Origin: Neobacillus notoginsengisoli
GTDB lineage: Bacteria; Bacillota; Bacilli; Bacillales; Cytobacillaceae
Reading direction: 5' to 3'
Length of the DNA: 64,000 nt
NCBI RefSeq assembly: GCF_003515685.1
Contig: NZ_QWEG01000016.1
Span: 1 to 64,000 of the forward strand
Of the stretch, positions 1 through 12,151 are shown piece by piece (the stretch's first letter is position 1; each line of letters starts with the position of its first letter). Position numbers and translations under genes: made by a program. The notes beneath the pieces are model-generated. The model had not been told where the DNA came from, did not search any database, and saw only the letters and a program-made list of their open reading frames with translations.

Positions 1-127
<127 letters not shown>

Positions 128-202
128 CATTATTTGATCATTCGTTCTTCGAACTTCTTCTTGCATTATCCAGTTTTGAGGGAATGAACCTCAAACCAAA
201 TA

Positions 203-320
<118 letters not shown>

Positions 321-326
321 ACACAA

Positions 327-358
327 AGACAACCTGAATGGGTTGTCTTTTTTTGTGC
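327..358 (+). terminator. rRNA operon intrinsic terminator
   Basis: AAAGACAACC pairs with GGTTGTCTTT around a six-base loop and runs into a T tract, seven bases after 5S ends. Confidence 0.9.
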
Positions 359-368
359 TTGTAAATAA

Positions 369-1207
369 ACACTGGTTATGCGACAGGAAATCATCAAAAC
401 GGGGTGTTACTGTCGCAAAAGTGCGGCTATGCGACAGTAATGCTTCAAAATCCAGGTTTCTTGTCGCATAAGTGCCGGCTATGCGACAGTAATCCTCCAA
501 AACCAAGTTTTATAGTCGCATAAGGACTGGCTATGCGACAGTGATGCTTCAAAATCCAGGTTTGTTGTCGCATAAGGGCTTGCTATGCGACAATAATGCT
601 TCAAAACCCAGATTTGTTGTCGCATAAGGGCTTGCTATGCGACAATAATGCTTCAAAACCCAGATTTGTTGTCGCATAAGTGCCGTCTATGCGACAGTAA
701 TCCTCCAAAACCAAGTTTTATAGTCGCATAAGGACTGGCTATGCGACAGTAATGCTCCAAAACCCAGGTTTGTTGTCGCATAAGTGCCGGCTATGCGACA
801 GTAATCCTCCAAAACCAAGTTTTATAGTCGCATAAGGACTGGCTATGCGACAGTGATGCTTCAAAATCCAGGTTTGTTGTCGCATAAGGACTGGCTATGC
901 GACAGTAATGCTCCAAAACCCAGGTTTGTTGTCGCATAAGGGCTTGCTATGCGACAATAATGCTTCAAAACCCAGATTTGTTGTCGCATAAGTGCCGTCT
1001 ATGCGACAGTAATCCTCTAAAACCAAGTTTTATAGTCGCATAAGGACTGGCTATGCGACAGTAGTGCTTCAAAATCCAGGTTTGTTGTCGCATAAGTGCT
1101 TGCTATGCGACAATAATGCTTCAAAACCCAGGTTTATTGTCAAATAAGTGCCGGCTATGGGACAGCAACGCCTCAAAACCATAGTTTACTGTCGCACAAA
1201 AGCCGCA
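369..1207. repeat. 52-bp tandem palindromic repeat array, about 16 units
   Basis: The string TATGCGACA recurs at 377, 428, 480, 532, 584, 636, 688, 740, 792, 844, 896, 948, 1000, 1052 and 1104, with a degenerate copy at 1156. All but the first step are exactly 52 bp. Each unit is TATGCGACA, a ~25-nt core, TGTCGCATA or AGTCGCATA, then an 8-9 nt linker. The arms are inverted repeats. Many cores contain an inner inverted repeat (AAAAC-caa-GTTTT, or AAACC-ca-GGTTT). Cores and linkers fall into a few classes, and the end units are degenerate. No coding potential is seen. The function is unknown. It fills the gap between the rRNA terminator and the ctsR promoter. Confidence 0.95.
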
Positions 1208-1428
1208 GCCGAAACCATGCCTTAAAAAAGATGCAAAAAGGCCTCGTAAGGTATTTCGCCTCCCGAATGAAGCACTGGAACCGTCCCCCTGCTTCACCCC
1301 TGCTTCAAAAAATTCTATTTTCTGTTTAGTTTGTTGTTAGAGGGGTAGAGGAAAAAACCCCCTTTGTTTTGGCTGTTTGATAGGTTTTGCGGAAGAGGAG
1401 TTTGGAGAAAATAGGAGAGATGTTAGAA
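1208..1428. other. Non-coding spacer before the ctsR promoter
   Basis: No gene seen. It contains the phrase GGAACCGTCCCCCTGCTTCA (about 1278-1297), which looks like a fragment of a dispersed intergenic repeat, followed by AT-rich sequence. Confidence 0.5.
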
Positions 1429-1458
1429 TTGCAAGTACATAAGAAAATCATGTATAAT
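1429..1458 (+). promoter_or_regulatory. SigA-type promoter of the ctsR operon
   Basis: The -35 TTGCAA (1429-1434) and -10 TATAAT (1453-1458) are separated by 18 bp, just upstream of the CtsR operator and the ctsR ribosome binding site. Confidence 0.75.
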
Positions 1459-1461
1459 TAA

Positions 1462-1478
1462 CGTCAAATATAGTCAAA
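1462..1478 (+). promoter_or_regulatory. CtsR operator
   Basis: CGTCAAATATAGTCAAA contains two direct GTCAAA half-sites with the spacing of the known CtsR heptad operator (GGTCAAANANRGTCAAA). It lies directly downstream of the -10, so bound CtsR would block initiation. This supports autoregulation of the ctsR-mcsA-mcsB-clpC operon. Confidence 0.9.
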
Positions 1479-1497
1479 GTCAGAAGGGGGTGGCAAG

Positions 1498-1959
1498 TTG
1501 AGAAATATCTCTGATATCATCGAGAATTACTTGAAGCGGGTCCTCGAGCTAAGTGAGGAGGATTTAGTTGAAATCAGGCGTAGCGAGATAGCGGATAAAT
1601 TTCAATGTGTCCCTTCCCAAATAAATTATGTCATCAACACAAGGTTCACGATTGAGCGGGGATACATTGTGGAAAGCAAGCGCGGCGGCGGGGGTTATAT
1701 TCGGATCATGAAGGTCCAATCAAATGACCATGCCCACCTGGTTGACCATATACTCTCCTTAATCAAGGACCAAGTCAGCCAAAACCGTGCAGGAGGTATT
1801 ATTGTGCGGTTGGTAGAGGAGGATGTCATAACTGAAAGAGAGGCTAAAATCATGATGAGTGTCATTGACAGGTCCATCTTGTATATCGACCTACCTTACA
1901 GGGATGAGTTAAGGGCAAGAATGCTTAAGGCAATGCTCACAACACTGAAATACAAATAG
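1498..1959 (+). CDS. ctsR: CtsR, class III heat-shock repressor
   Basis: A 153-residue DNA-binding repressor of clp genes. The N-terminal winged helix-turn-helix includes the hallmark segment CVPSQINYVINTRF and the glycine-rich wing ESKRGGGGYIRI, which in the family senses heat. The C-terminal helical domain (MDRS-like MSVIDRS, then LPYRDELRARM) mediates dimerisation and McsB/ClpCP control. The start is TTG, set by AGAAGGGGG just upstream and by alignment to the B. subtilis protein. First gene of an operon with its own operator upstream. Confidence 0.97.
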   Translation: MRNISDIIENYLKRVLELSEEDLVEIRRSEIADKFQCVPSQINYVINTRFTIERGYIVESKRGGGGYIRIMKVQSNDHAHLVDHILSLIKDQVSQNRAGGIIVRLVEEDVITEREAKIMMSVIDRSILYIDLPYRDELRARMLKAMLTTLKYK

Positions 1960-2015
1960 GAAAAGGGCGTTTTTTCCTTTGGAGATAACATATATGAATG
2001 AAGAAGGTGAAAAAG

Positions 2016-2564
2016 ATGATTTGCGATGAATGTACACAAAGGCCGGCAACCATGCATTTTACGAAAATCCTCAATGGCCAGAAAACCGAATTTCATCTTT
2101 GCGAACATTGTGCACGTGAAAAGGGCGATATGTTTATGATGAATGGTGGAGCGGGATTTTCAATAAATAATTTGCTCGCCGGGCTTCTACATTTTGATAA
2201 AACACATCAGCAATCTGGCCGGGATGCATTCCAGCGTGAAGAAATACTTCAGTGCACCACTTGTAAAATGTCCTTCCCGCAATTTGTTAAAATGGGGAGA
2301 TTTGGCTGTGCAAATTGCTATAAAACCTTTTCAGAACAATTAAAACCAATCCTGAGACGCCTTCATGGAGGGAACTGGACGCATAACGGCAAAATACCGA
2401 AAAGGTTTGGAGGTACTCTTCATCTTCGAAAAAGACTTGAGGAATCGAAGCAGAAGTTGAAGGAGCTCATTTCCCGGGAGGAATTTGAAAAAGCTGCTGA
2501 GTTGCGTGATGAAATAAGATCGCTTGAAAACTCAATAGGCGGCAATGCCGGGGGAGGGATATAG
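2016..2564 (+). CDS. mcsA: McsA, zinc-binding activator of arginine kinase McsB
   Basis: 182 residues. The N-terminal half has four CXXC pairs (CDEC at 3-6, CEHC, CTTC, CANC) that bind zinc or other metals. The C-terminal ~40 residues are a UVR-like coiled-coil motif ([17 protein letters not shown]). McsA activates McsB and links it to ClpC and CtsR. The ATG at 2016 is chosen over the in-frame ATG at 1998 because GAAGGTGA lies 5 bases upstream and the protein then begins MICDEC as in B. subtilis. One base separates its stop from mcsB. Confidence 0.95.
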   Translation: MICDECTQRPATMHFTKILNGQKTEFHLCEHCAREKGDMFMMNGGAGFSINNLLAGLLHFDKTHQQSGRDAFQREEILQCTTCKMSFPQFVKMGRFGCANCYKTFSEQLKPILRRLHGGNWTHNGKIPKRFGGTLHLRKRLEESKQKLKELISREEFEKAAELRDEIRSLENSIGGNAGGGI

Positions 2565-2565
2565 T

Positions 2566-3639
2566 ATGTCTTTGGAAAACTTTTTAAACCATGCAGTCAG
2601 TTCGTGGATGAATGAGGATGGCCCTGATTCAGACATTGTCCTAAGCTCAAGGATTCGTCTGGCACGGAATCTGGAGGAGTACAAATTTCCTGTGCTCCTT
2701 TCAACAGAGGAAGGGCAGGCCATTATTGAGAAGTTGAAATCGATTATACCGGATTCAGGCACCTTGAGTTTTGGCAAGCTGGAACTTTTGCAAATGCATG
2801 AACTTCAACCTTTGCAAAAAAGGGTACTCGTTGAAAAGCATTTGATCAGCCCGAATCTTGCGGAGGACTCGCCTTTTGGGGCATGCCTTCTTTCTGAGAG
2901 TGAAGATGTTAGCGTAATGGTCAATGAAGAAGACCATATCCGGATCCAGTGTCTTTTTCCTGGACTTCAGCTTACGGAAGCTCTTAATGAGGCATATGAG
3001 GTCGATGACTGGCTTGAGGGAAGTATCCGATATGCTTTTAGTGAGGAATATGGCTATCTGACAAGTTGCCCAACTAATGTAGGGACCGGCCTTCGGGCTT
3101 CCGTGATGATGCATCTTCCGGGCCTTTTGTTGACCCAGCAAATTAACGGTATTATACCGGCAATTAGCCAATTAGGCCTTGTTGTCAGAGGGATTTATGG
3201 AGAGGGAAGCGAGGCGCTCGGAAATATTTTTCAAATATCAAACCAAATTACATTTGGGAAAACAGAGGAAGATATTGTAGAGGATTTAACAGGGGTTGTC
3301 AGCCAGTTGATAGCCCAAGAAAGGTCTGCGCGGGAAGCATTAGCAAAGACATCACACATACAATTAGAAGACAGAGTGTTCCGCTCATTCGGGATCCTGT
3401 CCAACAGTAGAATTATTGAAACGAAAGAAGCTGCACAGTGTTTATCGGATGTCAGGTTGGGAATTGATATGGGGTATATAAAAAACATCTCTAGGTCAAT
3501 TTTAAATGAGCTAATGATTCTCACACAACCAGGATTTCTTCAGCAATATGCTGGCGGCCCACTAAGGCCGGAAGAAAGGGATATCCGCCGTGCGGCCCTA
3601 ATAAGGGAACGATTGAAATTTGAATTGGACAATAAATGA
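2566..3639 (+). CDS. mcsB: McsB, protein-arginine kinase
   Basis: 357 residues, of the phosphagen-kinase fold. It phosphorylates arginines on CtsR and damaged proteins, marking them for ClpCP. The kinase loop NEEDHIR (catalytic Glu near 121) and the segment [12 protein letters not shown] with conserved Cys168 are intact. The C-terminal RDIRRAA motif is the family's phosphoarginine-binding site. The start at 2566 follows GGGGGAGGGA; an in-frame ATG at 2545 lies inside mcsA with no ribosome binding site. Confidence 0.97.
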   Translation: MSLENFLNHAVSSWMNEDGPDSDIVLSSRIRLARNLEEYKFPVLLSTEEGQAIIEKLKSIIPDSGTLSFGKLELLQMHELQPLQKRVLVEKHLISPNLAEDSPFGACLLSESEDVSVMVNEEDHIRIQCLFPGLQLTEALNEAYEVDDWLEGSIRYAFSEEYGYLTSCPTNVGTGLRASVMMHLPGLLLTQQINGIIPAISQLGLVVRGIYGEGSEALGNIFQISNQITFGKTEEDIVEDLTGVVSQLIAQERSAREALAKTSHIQLEDRVFRSFGILSNSRIIETKEAAQCLSDVRLGIDMGYIKNISRSILNELMILTQPGFLQQYAGGPLRPEERDIRRAALIRERLKFELDNK

Positions 3640-3652
3640 GGAGGAAACGACT

Positions 3653-6091
3653 ATGATGTTTGGGCGTTTTACTGAAAGGGCGCAAAAAGTATTGGCCCTG
3701 GCTCAAGAAGAAGCAATCCGCCTTGGCCATAATAATATTGGAACAGAACATATTTTGCTTGGTCTGGTCCGCGAGGGGGATGGGATAGCAGCCAAAGCCC
3801 TTTATGGACTAGGGCTTGGGGCAGAGAAAATCCAAAATGAAGTTGAGACCTTGATTGGCAGGGGACAGGACGTTCCACAAACAATTCACTATACTCCGCG
3901 TGCAAAGAAGGTTATCGAGCTTTCTATGGATGAAGCACGCAAACTCGGCCATTCCTATGTAGGTACCGAGCACATACTCCTTGGACTCATTCGTGAAGGC
4001 GAGGGTGTGGCGGCACGAGTTTTGAATAACCTGGGAGTGAGTCTGAACAAAGCACGCCAGCAGGTATTGCAGCTGTTAGGCAGTAATGATTCCGGCGGAC
4101 ATCCGGGAAGCACGTCTGTTAGTGCAAACACACCGACACTTGATAGTCTTGCAAGGGATTTAACAGTTGTTGCGAAGGAAGGCAGCCTAGATCCGGTTAT
4201 TGGCCGCAGCAAGGAAATTCAGCGGGTTATTGAAGTGCTCAGCCGCCGGACAAAGAATAATCCAGTTTTGATCGGTGAGCCCGGGGTTGGAAAAACAGCG
4301 GTTGCTGAAGGTCTTGCCCAACAGATCGTGAACAATGAGGTTCCTGAAATCCTTCGTGATAAACGGGTAATGACCCTGGATATGGGAACGGTTGTTGCAG
4401 GGACAAAGTACCGCGGTGAATTTGAGGACCGCCTGAAAAAAGTGATGGATGAAATCAGGCAGGCGGGTAACATCATTCTGTTCATTGATGAGTTGCACAC
4501 GTTAATTGGTGCGGGTGGTGCCGAGGGCGCGATTGACGCGTCAAATATACTAAAGCCTTCACTAGCACGCGGTGAACTGCAGTGCATTGGTGCAACAACA
4601 CTTGATGAATATAGGAAATACATTGAAAAGGATGCGGCACTCGAGCGGCGCTTCCAGCCAATCAGAGTTGATGAGCCAACCGCAGAAGAATCAGTCCAGA
4701 TTCTTCAAGGGCTGCGAGACCGTTACGAGGCACACCATAGAGTAACAATTACTGATGAAGCCATTGAGGCTGCGGTCAAACTTTCCGACCGTTATATATC
4801 GGACCGATTTCTTCCTGATAAAGCAATTGATTTAATTGATGAAGCAGGCTCGAAAGTAAGACTCCGTTCTTATACGACACCTCCAAACCTAAAGGAACTG
4901 GAAGTAAAGCTGGAGGAAGTACGCAAAGAAAAAGATGCAGCAGTGCAGAGCCAGGAATTCGAAAAAGCTGCCTCGCTAAGAGATACGGAACAAAGGCTCC
5001 GCGAACAGCTGGAGGAAACAAAGAAAAGCTGGAAAGAGCAACAGGGCAAGGAAAATAGTGAAGTGACCGTAGAGGATATTGCCAGCGTTGTATCGAGCTG
5101 GACCGGAGTTCCGGTGTCTAGACTTGCCCAGACGGAAACCGAAAAGCTGTTGAATTTAGAGGAAATCCTTCATTCAAGAGTTATTGGCCAGGAAGAAGCA
5201 GTTAAAGCTGTTTCAAAAGCTGTCCGCCGCGCCCGTGCAGGTTTGAAGGATCCGAAACGCCCGATAGGTTCCTTTGTTTTCCTAGGCCCTACAGGAGTCG
5301 GGAAAACCGAGCTGGCACGCGCATTAGCTGAAGCAATGTTTGGCGATGAGGATGCCATGATTCGTATTGATATGTCCGAATATATGGAGAAGCATTCGAC
5401 TTCAAGGCTTGTCGGCTCTCCTCCGGGATATGTTGGATATGAGGAAGGCGGCCAGTTGACCGAAAAAGTCCGCCGCAAGCCTTACTCGGTTGTTCTTCTA
5501 GATGAAATTGAAAAAGCGCATCCGGATGTATTCAATATCCTTCTCCAAGTATTAGAGGATGGCCGATTGACAGATTCCAAAGGACGGACGGTTGATTTCC
5601 GGAATACAGTCCTAATCATGACATCGAACGTCGGTGCTGAAGCGTTAAGGCGAAATAAATATGTCGGCTTCAACATCCAGGATGGCGAACAGGATTATAA
5701 GGATATGAAGAGCAAAGTAATGGAAGAGCTGAAGAAAGCGTTCCGTCCTGAGTTTCTGAACAGAATTGACGAAATCATCGTCTTCCACTCGTTAGAGAGA
5801 AAGCATCTTCAGGAAATTGTAACCCTCTTGTCGGACCAGCTAGTCAAACGCCTGAGTGAACAAGATATCAAGCTTGAGTTGACGAAGGCTGCAAAAGAAA
5901 AGATTTCTGATGAAGGCTACGACCCTGAATACGGTGCAAGGCCATTGCGCCGGGCCATTCAAAAACATATTGAAGACCGCCTGTCTGAAGAATTGCTTAA
6001 AGGTACATTATTGACAGGGCAGCATGTTATAATTGATGTGGATAATGGCGAGTTCACTGTGAAAACAGCAGCAAAGGATACTGTCCAGTAA
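3653..6091 (+). CDS. clpC: ClpC, Hsp100 AAA+ unfoldase of ClpCP
   Basis: 812 residues. Two N-terminal Clp repeats (about 1-145) are followed by AAA+ domain 1 (Walker A GEPGVGKT, Walker B LFIDELH), a UVR-containing middle coiled coil ([15 protein letters not shown]) and AAA+ domain 2 ([18 protein letters not shown]). It unfolds substrates for ClpP with adaptors such as McsB and MecA. The start is the first of two adjacent ATGs behind GAGGAGGAAA, giving MMFGRF as in B. subtilis. Last gene of the CtsR operon, closed by a strong terminator. Confidence 0.98.
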   Translation: MMFGRFTERAQKVLALAQEEAIRLGHNNIGTEHILLGLVREGDGIAAKALYGLGLGAEKIQNEVETLIGRGQDVPQTIHYTPRAKKVIELSMDEARKLGHSYVGTEHILLGLIREGEGVAARVLNNLGVSLNKARQQVLQLLGSNDSGGHPGSTSVSANTPTLDSLARDLTVVAKEGSLDPVIGRSKEIQRVIEVLSRRTKNNPVLIGEPGVGKTAVAEGLAQQIVNNEVPEILRDKRVMTLDMGTVVAGTKYRGEFEDRLKKVMDEIRQAGNIILFIDELHTLIGAGGAEGAIDASNILKPSLARGELQCIGATTLDEYRKYIEKDAALERRFQPIRVDEPTAEESVQILQGLRDRYEAHHRVTITDEAIEAAVKLSDRYISDRFLPDKAIDLIDEAGSKVRLRSYTTPPNLKELEVKLEEVRKEKDAAVQSQEFEKAASLRDTEQRLREQLEETKKSWKEQQGKENSEVTVEDIASVVSSWTGVPVSRLAQTETEKLLNLEEILHSRVIGQEEAVKAVSKAVRRARAGLKDPKRPIGSFVFLGPTGVGKTELARALAEAMFGDEDAMIRIDMSEYMEKHSTSRLVGSPPGYVGYEEGGQLTEKVRRKPYSVVLLDEIEKAHPDVFNILLQVLEDGRLTDSKGRTVDFRNTVLIMTSNVGAEALRRNKYVGFNIQDGEQDYKDMKSKVMEELKKAFRPEFLNRIDEIIVFHSLERKHLQEIVTLLSDQLVKRLSEQDIKLELTKAAKEKISDEGYDPEYGARPLRRAIQKHIEDRLSEELLKGTLLTGQHVIIDVDNGEFTVKTAAKDTVQ

Positions 6092-6116
6092 AACCGGCTG
6101 GCCAAGGAATTACACC

Positions 6117-6167
6117 AGGCAAGGAGGTTCACGCTTAGTTATCTGGCGGCACCTCCTTGCCTTTTCT
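6117..6167 (+). terminator. Terminator after clpC
   Basis: AGGCAAGGAGGT pairs perfectly with ACCTCCTTGCCT around a ~23-base loop, then TTTTCTT. Confidence 0.85.
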
Positions 6168-6221
6168 TATAATGCAAAATTATAACAATAGAAAATATAG
6201 ATAACTGGAGAGGGCAGGCTG

Positions 6222-7601
6222 ATGGCAAAACGGAAAACAAAATTTATGTGCACGGAATGCGGATATGAATCGCCAAAGTGGATGGGTAAATGCCCGGGCT
6301 GCGGCGAATGGAACAAAATGGTTGAAGAAGTGGAGCCGGCTTCCACAGGCAGGCGGGGAGCTTTTGCCCATTCTCAAGGAACTGCTGTGGCGTCAAAAGC
6401 TATGCCAATCACTGAAGTAGAAACGGTGACCGAGCCAAGGATTTATACCAATATGACAGAACTCAACCGGGTTCTTGGCGGAGGGGTTGTGAAAGGCTCG
6501 CTCGTCCTGATTGGCGGCGATCCAGGTATCGGAAAATCAACGCTCTTGCTTCAGGTTTCTTCACAGTTGGCCAATAAAGGTCATAAAGTTTTATATATTT
6601 CCGGAGAAGAGTCACTCAGGCAAACTAAGCTGCGCGCCGAGAGGCTCGGAGTTGCTTCAGGGAATTTATTCGTGTACGCTGAAACCAATCTAGAAGAAAT
6701 AAGCAGGACAATTGAGCAGACAAATCCTGAATTTGTCATAGTCGATTCAATACAGACCGTCTTTCACCCAGAGGTTACCTCTGCTCCCGGCAGCGTCTCA
6801 CAGGTAAGGGAGTGTACGGCGGAACTGATGAGAATTGGGAAAACAAAAGGCATTGCAATCTTTATTGTCGGCCATGTCACGAAGGAAGGAAATATCGCCG
6901 GTCCGCGGCTTTTGGAACATATGGTTGACACCGTCCTTTATTTTGAAGGGGAACGTCACCATACGTATAGAATCCTACGAGCAGTCAAAAATAGGTTTGG
7001 TTCGACAAACGAGATGGGCATTTTCGAGATGAAGGAAGAAGGACTTGAAGAGGTAGAAAACCCTTCCGAGATCTTCCTCGAGGAACGTTCGCGAGGGGCG
7101 GCAGGCTCTACCGTGGTTGCTTCAATGGAAGGAACGAGACCGGTTTTAGTTGAAATTCAGGCGCTTATCTCACCGACTAGCTTTGGGAACCCGAGAAGGA
7201 TGGCGACTGGTATTGACCATAACCGGGTTCCACTATTAATGGCTGTATTGGAAAAAAGAGTCGGGATGCTTTTGCAAAACCAGGATGCATATCTAAAGGT
7301 TGCCGGTGGAGTCAAACTGGATGAGCCGGCCATCGACTTGGCTGTTGCGGTGAGCATTGCTTCAAGCTTCAGGGATCAGCCTACAAGACCCACTGACTGC
7401 ATCATCGGGGAGGTCGGCCTTACGGGTGAGGTAAGGCGGGTTTCAAGGATTGAGCAGCGTGTCCAGGAGGCGGCAAAGCTCGGGTTTGAACGGGTAATTC
7501 TGCCTGCCAATAATCTGGGCGGATGGACAGGTCCGAAGGGACTTGAGCTGATTGGGGTATCTACTGTAAGCGATGCATTGCGGGCGGCTCTCGGTGAGTA
7601 A
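6222..7601 (+). CDS. radA: RadA (Sms), DNA repair branch-migration ATPase
   Basis: 459 residues. The N-terminal C4 zinc finger (C10, C13, C24, C27) is followed by a RecA-like ATPase with Walker [11 protein letters not shown], the RadA signature KNRFGSTNE and a C-terminal Lon-protease-like domain without protease function. In the family it drives branch migration and loading at recombination intermediates. GGAGAGG precedes the ATG. In B. subtilis disA follows and DisA binds RadA; here the next gene is the PIN/TRAM gene 107 bases later and disA is missing. Confidence 0.97.
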   Translation: MAKRKTKFMCTECGYESPKWMGKCPGCGEWNKMVEEVEPASTGRRGAFAHSQGTAVASKAMPITEVETVTEPRIYTNMTELNRVLGGGVVKGSLVLIGGDPGIGKSTLLLQVSSQLANKGHKVLYISGEESLRQTKLRAERLGVASGNLFVYAETNLEEISRTIEQTNPEFVIVDSIQTVFHPEVTSAPGSVSQVRECTAELMRIGKTKGIAIFIVGHVTKEGNIAGPRLLEHMVDTVLYFEGERHHTYRILRAVKNRFGSTNEMGIFEMKEEGLEEVENPSEIFLEERSRGAAGSTVVASMEGTRPVLVEIQALISPTSFGNPRRMATGIDHNRVPLLMAVLEKRVGMLLQNQDAYLKVAGGVKLDEPAIDLAVAVSIASSFRDQPTRPTDCIIGEVGLTGEVRRVSRIEQRVQEAAKLGFERVILPANNLGGWTGPKGLELIGVSTVSDALRAALGE

Positions 7602-7708
7602 GAGAACCGAATAGAAATGATAAAAATGTGACGAATAAGGAAAATAATAGGAAAAAGAAGGTTTCAATCTAAGGTTTTTGTTTATAATGATTAGAAGGAG
7701 GTGTGGGT

Positions 7709-8791
7709 ATGTTAAAACGGATGGTTCTAGCATGTTTCTTGATTATTGGGGGAACGCTTGGAATCTTTTTAATGCCACCATTATTAAAAGTGATGGGCGC
7801 TGGCGGAATCTCACTATTGAATAATTCCTATATGGCAGCCATTATAGGTGCAATCATTTTTTATTTTCTTACTTTTTGGGCTGTTGAGTATGTGGTTGAT
7901 TTTGTGAAATGGCTGGAGGATACACTTGTTAGGGTTCCGGTGACCGATGTCCTGTTCGGAAGCCTCGGTCTAACTTTTGGATTGATTGTTGCATTTTTGA
8001 TCGGCTTCGCCCTTAATGCAATTGAAGTGCCGGTCGTGAACACGGTTGCTCCGATTCTCCTGACCCTGTTGTTTGGCTACTTGGGCTTTCAGGTTGGCTT
8101 TAAAAAACGGGATGAAATGATGAACCTCTTTTCTAGCAAGAAGAAAAAAGCGGCGGAAGAGGAGCAGGAAAAGACGGTCACGCATTCTCTTAAAATATTG
8201 GATACGAGCGTCATTATCGACGGAAGGATCGCGGATATTTGCCAGGCGGGCTTCCTTGAAGGAACAATTGTCATTCCGCGTTTTGTCCTTGAAGAACTCC
8301 AGCATATTGCCGATTCCTCAGATGTGCTGAAACGGAACAGAGGAAGGCGCGGGCTTGATATCCTGAACCGCATTCAGAAAGAAATTGCCGTGAATGTGGA
8401 AATTAGTGAAACCGATTTTGAGGATATTCAGGAAGTCGACAGCAAGCTCGTCAAGCTGGCGAAGAAAACGGGCGGAATACTTGTTACGAATGATTTTAAC
8501 TTAAATAAGGTTAGTGAGTTCCAGAATGTTTCGGTTTTGAATATCAATGATTTGGCGAATGCAGTCAAGCCGGTTGTTTTGCCAGGCGAAGAATTGAGTG
8601 TCCAGGTTATTAAAGACGGAAAGGAGCACCATCAGGGTGTTGCCTATCTTGATGACGGAACGATGATAGTGGTTGAAGAAGGCCGTGAGTACATTGGCAA
8701 AAGAATTGATGTCATGGTGACCAGTGTGCTGCAAACATCGGCAGGACGGATGATTTTTGCAAAGCCGAAACTTTATGAAAAGGCGCTGTAA
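7709..8791 (+). CDS. yacL: PIN/TRAM-domain membrane protein (YacL type)
   Basis: 360 residues. About four N-terminal membrane segments (roughly residues 5-25, 35-58, 75-97 and 103-125) precede a cytoplasmic PIN nuclease-like domain with acidic residues in [18 protein letters not shown] and [11 protein letters not shown]-terminal TRAM domain (near [17 protein letters not shown]) may bind RNA. The cellular role is unestablished. Start at the ATG of 7709, five bases after GAAGGAGGTG, rather than the GTG at 7703. A TATAAT at 7683 may be a promoter but no good -35 is seen. Confidence 0.93.
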   Translation: MLKRMVLACFLIIGGTLGIFLMPPLLKVMGAGGISLLNNSYMAAIIGAIIFYFLTFWAVEYVVDFVKWLEDTLVRVPVTDVLFGSLGLTFGLIVAFLIGFALNAIEVPVVNTVAPILLTLLFGYLGFQVGFKKRDEMMNLFSSKKKKAAEEEQEKTVTHSLKILDTSVIIDGRIADICQAGFLEGTIVIPRFVLEELQHIADSSDVLKRNRGRRGLDILNRIQKEIAVNVEISETDFEDIQEVDSKLVKLAKKTGGILVTNDFNLNKVSEFQNVSVLNINDLANAVKPVVLPGEELSVQVIKDGKEHHQGVAYLDDGTMIVVEEGREYIGKRIDVMVTSVLQTSAGRMIFAKPKLYEKAL

Positions 8792-8815
8792 AAAAGGCCA
8801 AGGACTATTAAATGA

Positions 8816-9757
<942 letters not shown>

Positions 9758-9821
9758 AGCCAAATTACATAGCCAAGACAGTAACAAAAATGCAAAGCTT
9801 ACTATAAAGGAGATACGTATT

Positions 9822-10304
9822 ATGTTTCGGATTGGACAGGGATTTGATGTTCACAAGTTAACAGAAGGGCGTCCGCTTATTATCGGAGGAATTACAATTC
9901 CTTATGAAAAAGGCCTGATCGGCCATTCGGACGCTGATGTTCTATTGCATACAGTCGCGGATGCATGCCTTGGCGCAATAGGTGCCGGGGACATCGGCAA
10001 ACACTTTCCGGATACGGACGAAGCATTCAAGGATGCCGATTCGGCTAAATTGCTTGAGCATGTCTGGAAGCTTGTAAAAGAACAGGGATATGAATTATGT
10101 AATGCCGATTGCACCATTATCGCTCAAAAACCGAAAATGGCGCCGTATATTGGTGCAATGAGGGAAAGAATTGCGGAGCTACTTGAGACCGATCCCAGCC
10201 GCATTAATGTAAAAGCAACCACAACGGAAAAACTTGGATTTGCAGGAAGAGGCGAAGGAATTGCCTCTCAAGTGGCTGTTCTTTTGCAAAAAAGAACCAG
10301 GTAG
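9822..10304 (+). CDS. ispF: IspF, 2-C-methyl-D-erythritol 2,4-cyclodiphosphate synthase
   Basis: 160 residues, the usual length. It cyclises CDP-ME 2-phosphate to MEcPP in the MEP pathway. The zinc-site motif GQGFDVHKL (Asp9, His11), [12 protein letters not shown] (third ligand His) and the C-terminal [18 protein letters not shown] are intact. The ATG at 9822 follows AAAGGAGA; in-frame sequence upstream is repeat DNA, not coding. The gene lies between two same-orientation copies of one repeat. Confidence 0.97.
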   Translation: MFRIGQGFDVHKLTEGRPLIIGGITIPYEKGLIGHSDADVLLHTVADACLGAIGAGDIGKHFPDTDEAFKDADSAKLLEHVWKLVKEQGYELCNADCTIIAQKPKMAPYIGAMRERIAELLETDPSRINVKATTTEKLGFAGRGEGIASQVAVLLQKRTR

Positions 10305-10402
10305 GCTTTAAGCCGAGCTTTCCGCTTATTGGCCAAAATGGTAAAATGGAACGATAAAAGGTAGGTTGAACTTAATTATTACAAAAATTAGTCGAGAAGT
10401 CC

Positions 10403-10594
10403 GTTGATTGAAGCGAAAGGCACGAAGACTCCTCGAAAATGCTACGCATTTTCTTCGTGCGTGGGCAGATTCAATGATGCCAATCAATTTCCTGCGGGCT
10501 GCAGCGGCAAGGTGGAGACCCCACAGGCGCCCTGGCGCCGAGGAGGCTCCAATGACGCCCCGCGGAAAGCGAAGTGCCTGAAGCGCAAATCAAC
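10403..10594 (+). repeat. MITE-like dispersed element, copy 2 (short form)
   Basis: About 192 bp, GTTGATTGAAGCG to GCGCAAATCAAC. Same body as copies 1 and 3 but without the ~65-bp inner hairpin module. Together with copy 1 it brackets ispF as direct repeats. The rest of the ispF-gltX gap shows nothing recognisable. Confidence 0.85.
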
Positions 10595-10662
10595 CATTAG
10601 ATTCTACTTAGAGAGAAAGTCTATAGTTCAACCTATATAGAAGTCATTTTAGGAGGATTCTT

Positions 10663-12120
10663 ATGTCAAATAAAGTTCGAGTGCGGTATGCGCCTAGCCC
10701 GACAGGACATTTACATATTGGAAACGCCCGGACCGCGCTTTTCAATTATCTGTTTGCGCGCAGCCATGGCGGCACTTTTATCATTCGGATTGAAGATACG
10801 GATAAAAAAAGGAATATTGAAGGCGGGGAACAGAGCCAGCTAAAGTATTTGAAATGGCTCGGCATCGACTGGGATGAGAGTGTCGATAAGGATGGCGGGT
10901 ACGGCCCTTACAGGCAGTCTGAACGGATTGAGATTTACAAGAAGTACTATTCACAGCTTGTCGAAGCAGGCCATGCCTATAAATGCTACTGCACAGAGGA
11001 AGAGTTGGAGGCAGAACGGGAGGAGCAGTCAGCCCGCGGAGAAACCCCCCAATATTCTGGAAAATGCAGGAACTTGACGAAAGAAGAGCAGGAACGCCTT
11101 TTAGAAGAAGGCCGTCTTCCGAGCATCCGCTTGAAAGTGCCCCACGGGAAAACTTATACATTCGATGATCTTGTTAAGGGTGCCGTTTCTTTCGAATCCG
11201 AAGGCATGGGTGACTGGGTTATCATTAAAAAAGATGGGACACCAACTTACAATTTTGCGGTTGCCATTGATGACCACCTTATGGAAATTACTCACGTCCT
11301 TCGCGGGGATGACCATATTTCTAACACGCCGAAACAGTTGATGGTCTATGAAGCACTTGGCTGGGACACGCCTGTTTTTGGCCACATGACGTTGATTGTC
11401 AATGAAAGCCGGAAGAAATTGAGCAAACGGGATGAATCGATTATCCAGTTTATTGAGCAATATGAGGAGCTGGGTTATTTACCTGAAGCGCTCTTCAATT
11501 TTATCGGGCTGCTTGGCTGGTCGCCGGAAGGGGAAGAAGAAATCTTCTCGAAAGAGGAATTTATTGAAAAGTTTGATCCTGCGCGGCTTTCAAAATCACC
11601 CGCACTTTTTGACAAGCAAAAGCTAGCCTGGATGAACAACCAGTATGTCAAAAAGGCAGACCTCGACAGGCTAGTTGGCATCACGCTGCCGCATCTTGTG
11701 AAAGCGGGGCTTGTAAAGCCTGAACTAGCCGGGGGAGAAAAAGAGTGGGTTGTTAGCCTGATTGCCCTTTTCCAGGAGAGAATGAGCTATGGCGCGGAGA
11801 TTGTCGCTCTGTCCGATAATTTCTTCCGTGAGGAAACAACTCCTGACGATGAAGCAAAGGCTGTCCTTGCCGAGGAGCAAGTGCCGGAAGTCATGAAGGC
11901 ATTCCTGGATGAAATTAATAAACTGGATGAGTTTAAAGCGGCTGGAATTCAGGCTGCGATGAAGGCTGTTCAAAAATCGACGGGACATAAAGGAAAGAAG
12001 CTATTTATGCCAATCCGCGCGGCAGTAACCGGCCAGACACATGGACCGGACTTGCCAAAAACCATCGAACTGCTCGGAAAAGAAAAAGTTCAAACAAGAT
12101 TACGTCAATTAATTAGTTAA
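10663..12120 (+). CDS. gltX: Glutamyl-tRNA synthetase
   Basis: 485 residues, class Ic synthetase. The HIGH-type motif is HLHIGNART near residue 16, the KMSKS-type motif is KLSKRD, and the anticodon-binding helical domain occupies the C-terminal third. In Bacilli the enzyme also charges tRNA-Gln with glutamate for later amidation by GatCAB. TTAGGAGGA precedes the ATG. The stop codon overlaps the -35 of the next promoter. Confidence 0.97.
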   Translation: MSNKVRVRYAPSPTGHLHIGNARTALFNYLFARSHGGTFIIRIEDTDKKRNIEGGEQSQLKYLKWLGIDWDESVDKDGGYGPYRQSERIEIYKKYYSQLVEAGHAYKCYCTEEELEAEREEQSARGETPQYSGKCRNLTKEEQERLLEEGRLPSIRLKVPHGKTYTFDDLVKGAVSFESEGMGDWVIIKKDGTPTYNFAVAIDDHLMEITHVLRGDDHISNTPKQLMVYEALGWDTPVFGHMTLIVNESRKKLSKRDESIIQFIEQYEELGYLPEALFNFIGLLGWSPEGEEEIFSKEEFIEKFDPARLSKSPALFDKQKLAWMNNQYVKKADLDRLVGITLPHLVKAGLVKPELAGGEKEWVVSLIALFQERMSYGAEIVALSDNFFREETTPDDEAKAVLAEEQVPEVMKAFLDEINKLDEFKAAGIQAAMKAVQKSTGHKGKKLFMPIRAAVTGQTHGPDLPKTIELLGKEKVQTRLRQLIS

Positions 12121-12145
12121 CAATTGGCCTAAAATGGTATATAGT
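12117..12145 (+). promoter_or_regulatory. Promoter of the cysE-cysS T-box transcript
   Basis: The -35 TTAACA (12117-12122) overlaps the gltX stop; -10 TATAGT (12140-12145); spacing 17 bp. It sits just upstream of the T-box leader. Confidence 0.7.
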
Positions 12146-12151
12146 AAGAGT

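Noticed and set aside
369-1207. CRISPR array
   Set aside because: The segments between the repeated arms are themselves near-identical, not unique spacers, the whole 52-bp unit repeats, and no cas genes are nearby.
3620-3652. Extended ClpC start inside mcsB
   Set aside because: The strong ribosome binding site GAGGAGG lies after this codon and homologues begin MMFGRF.
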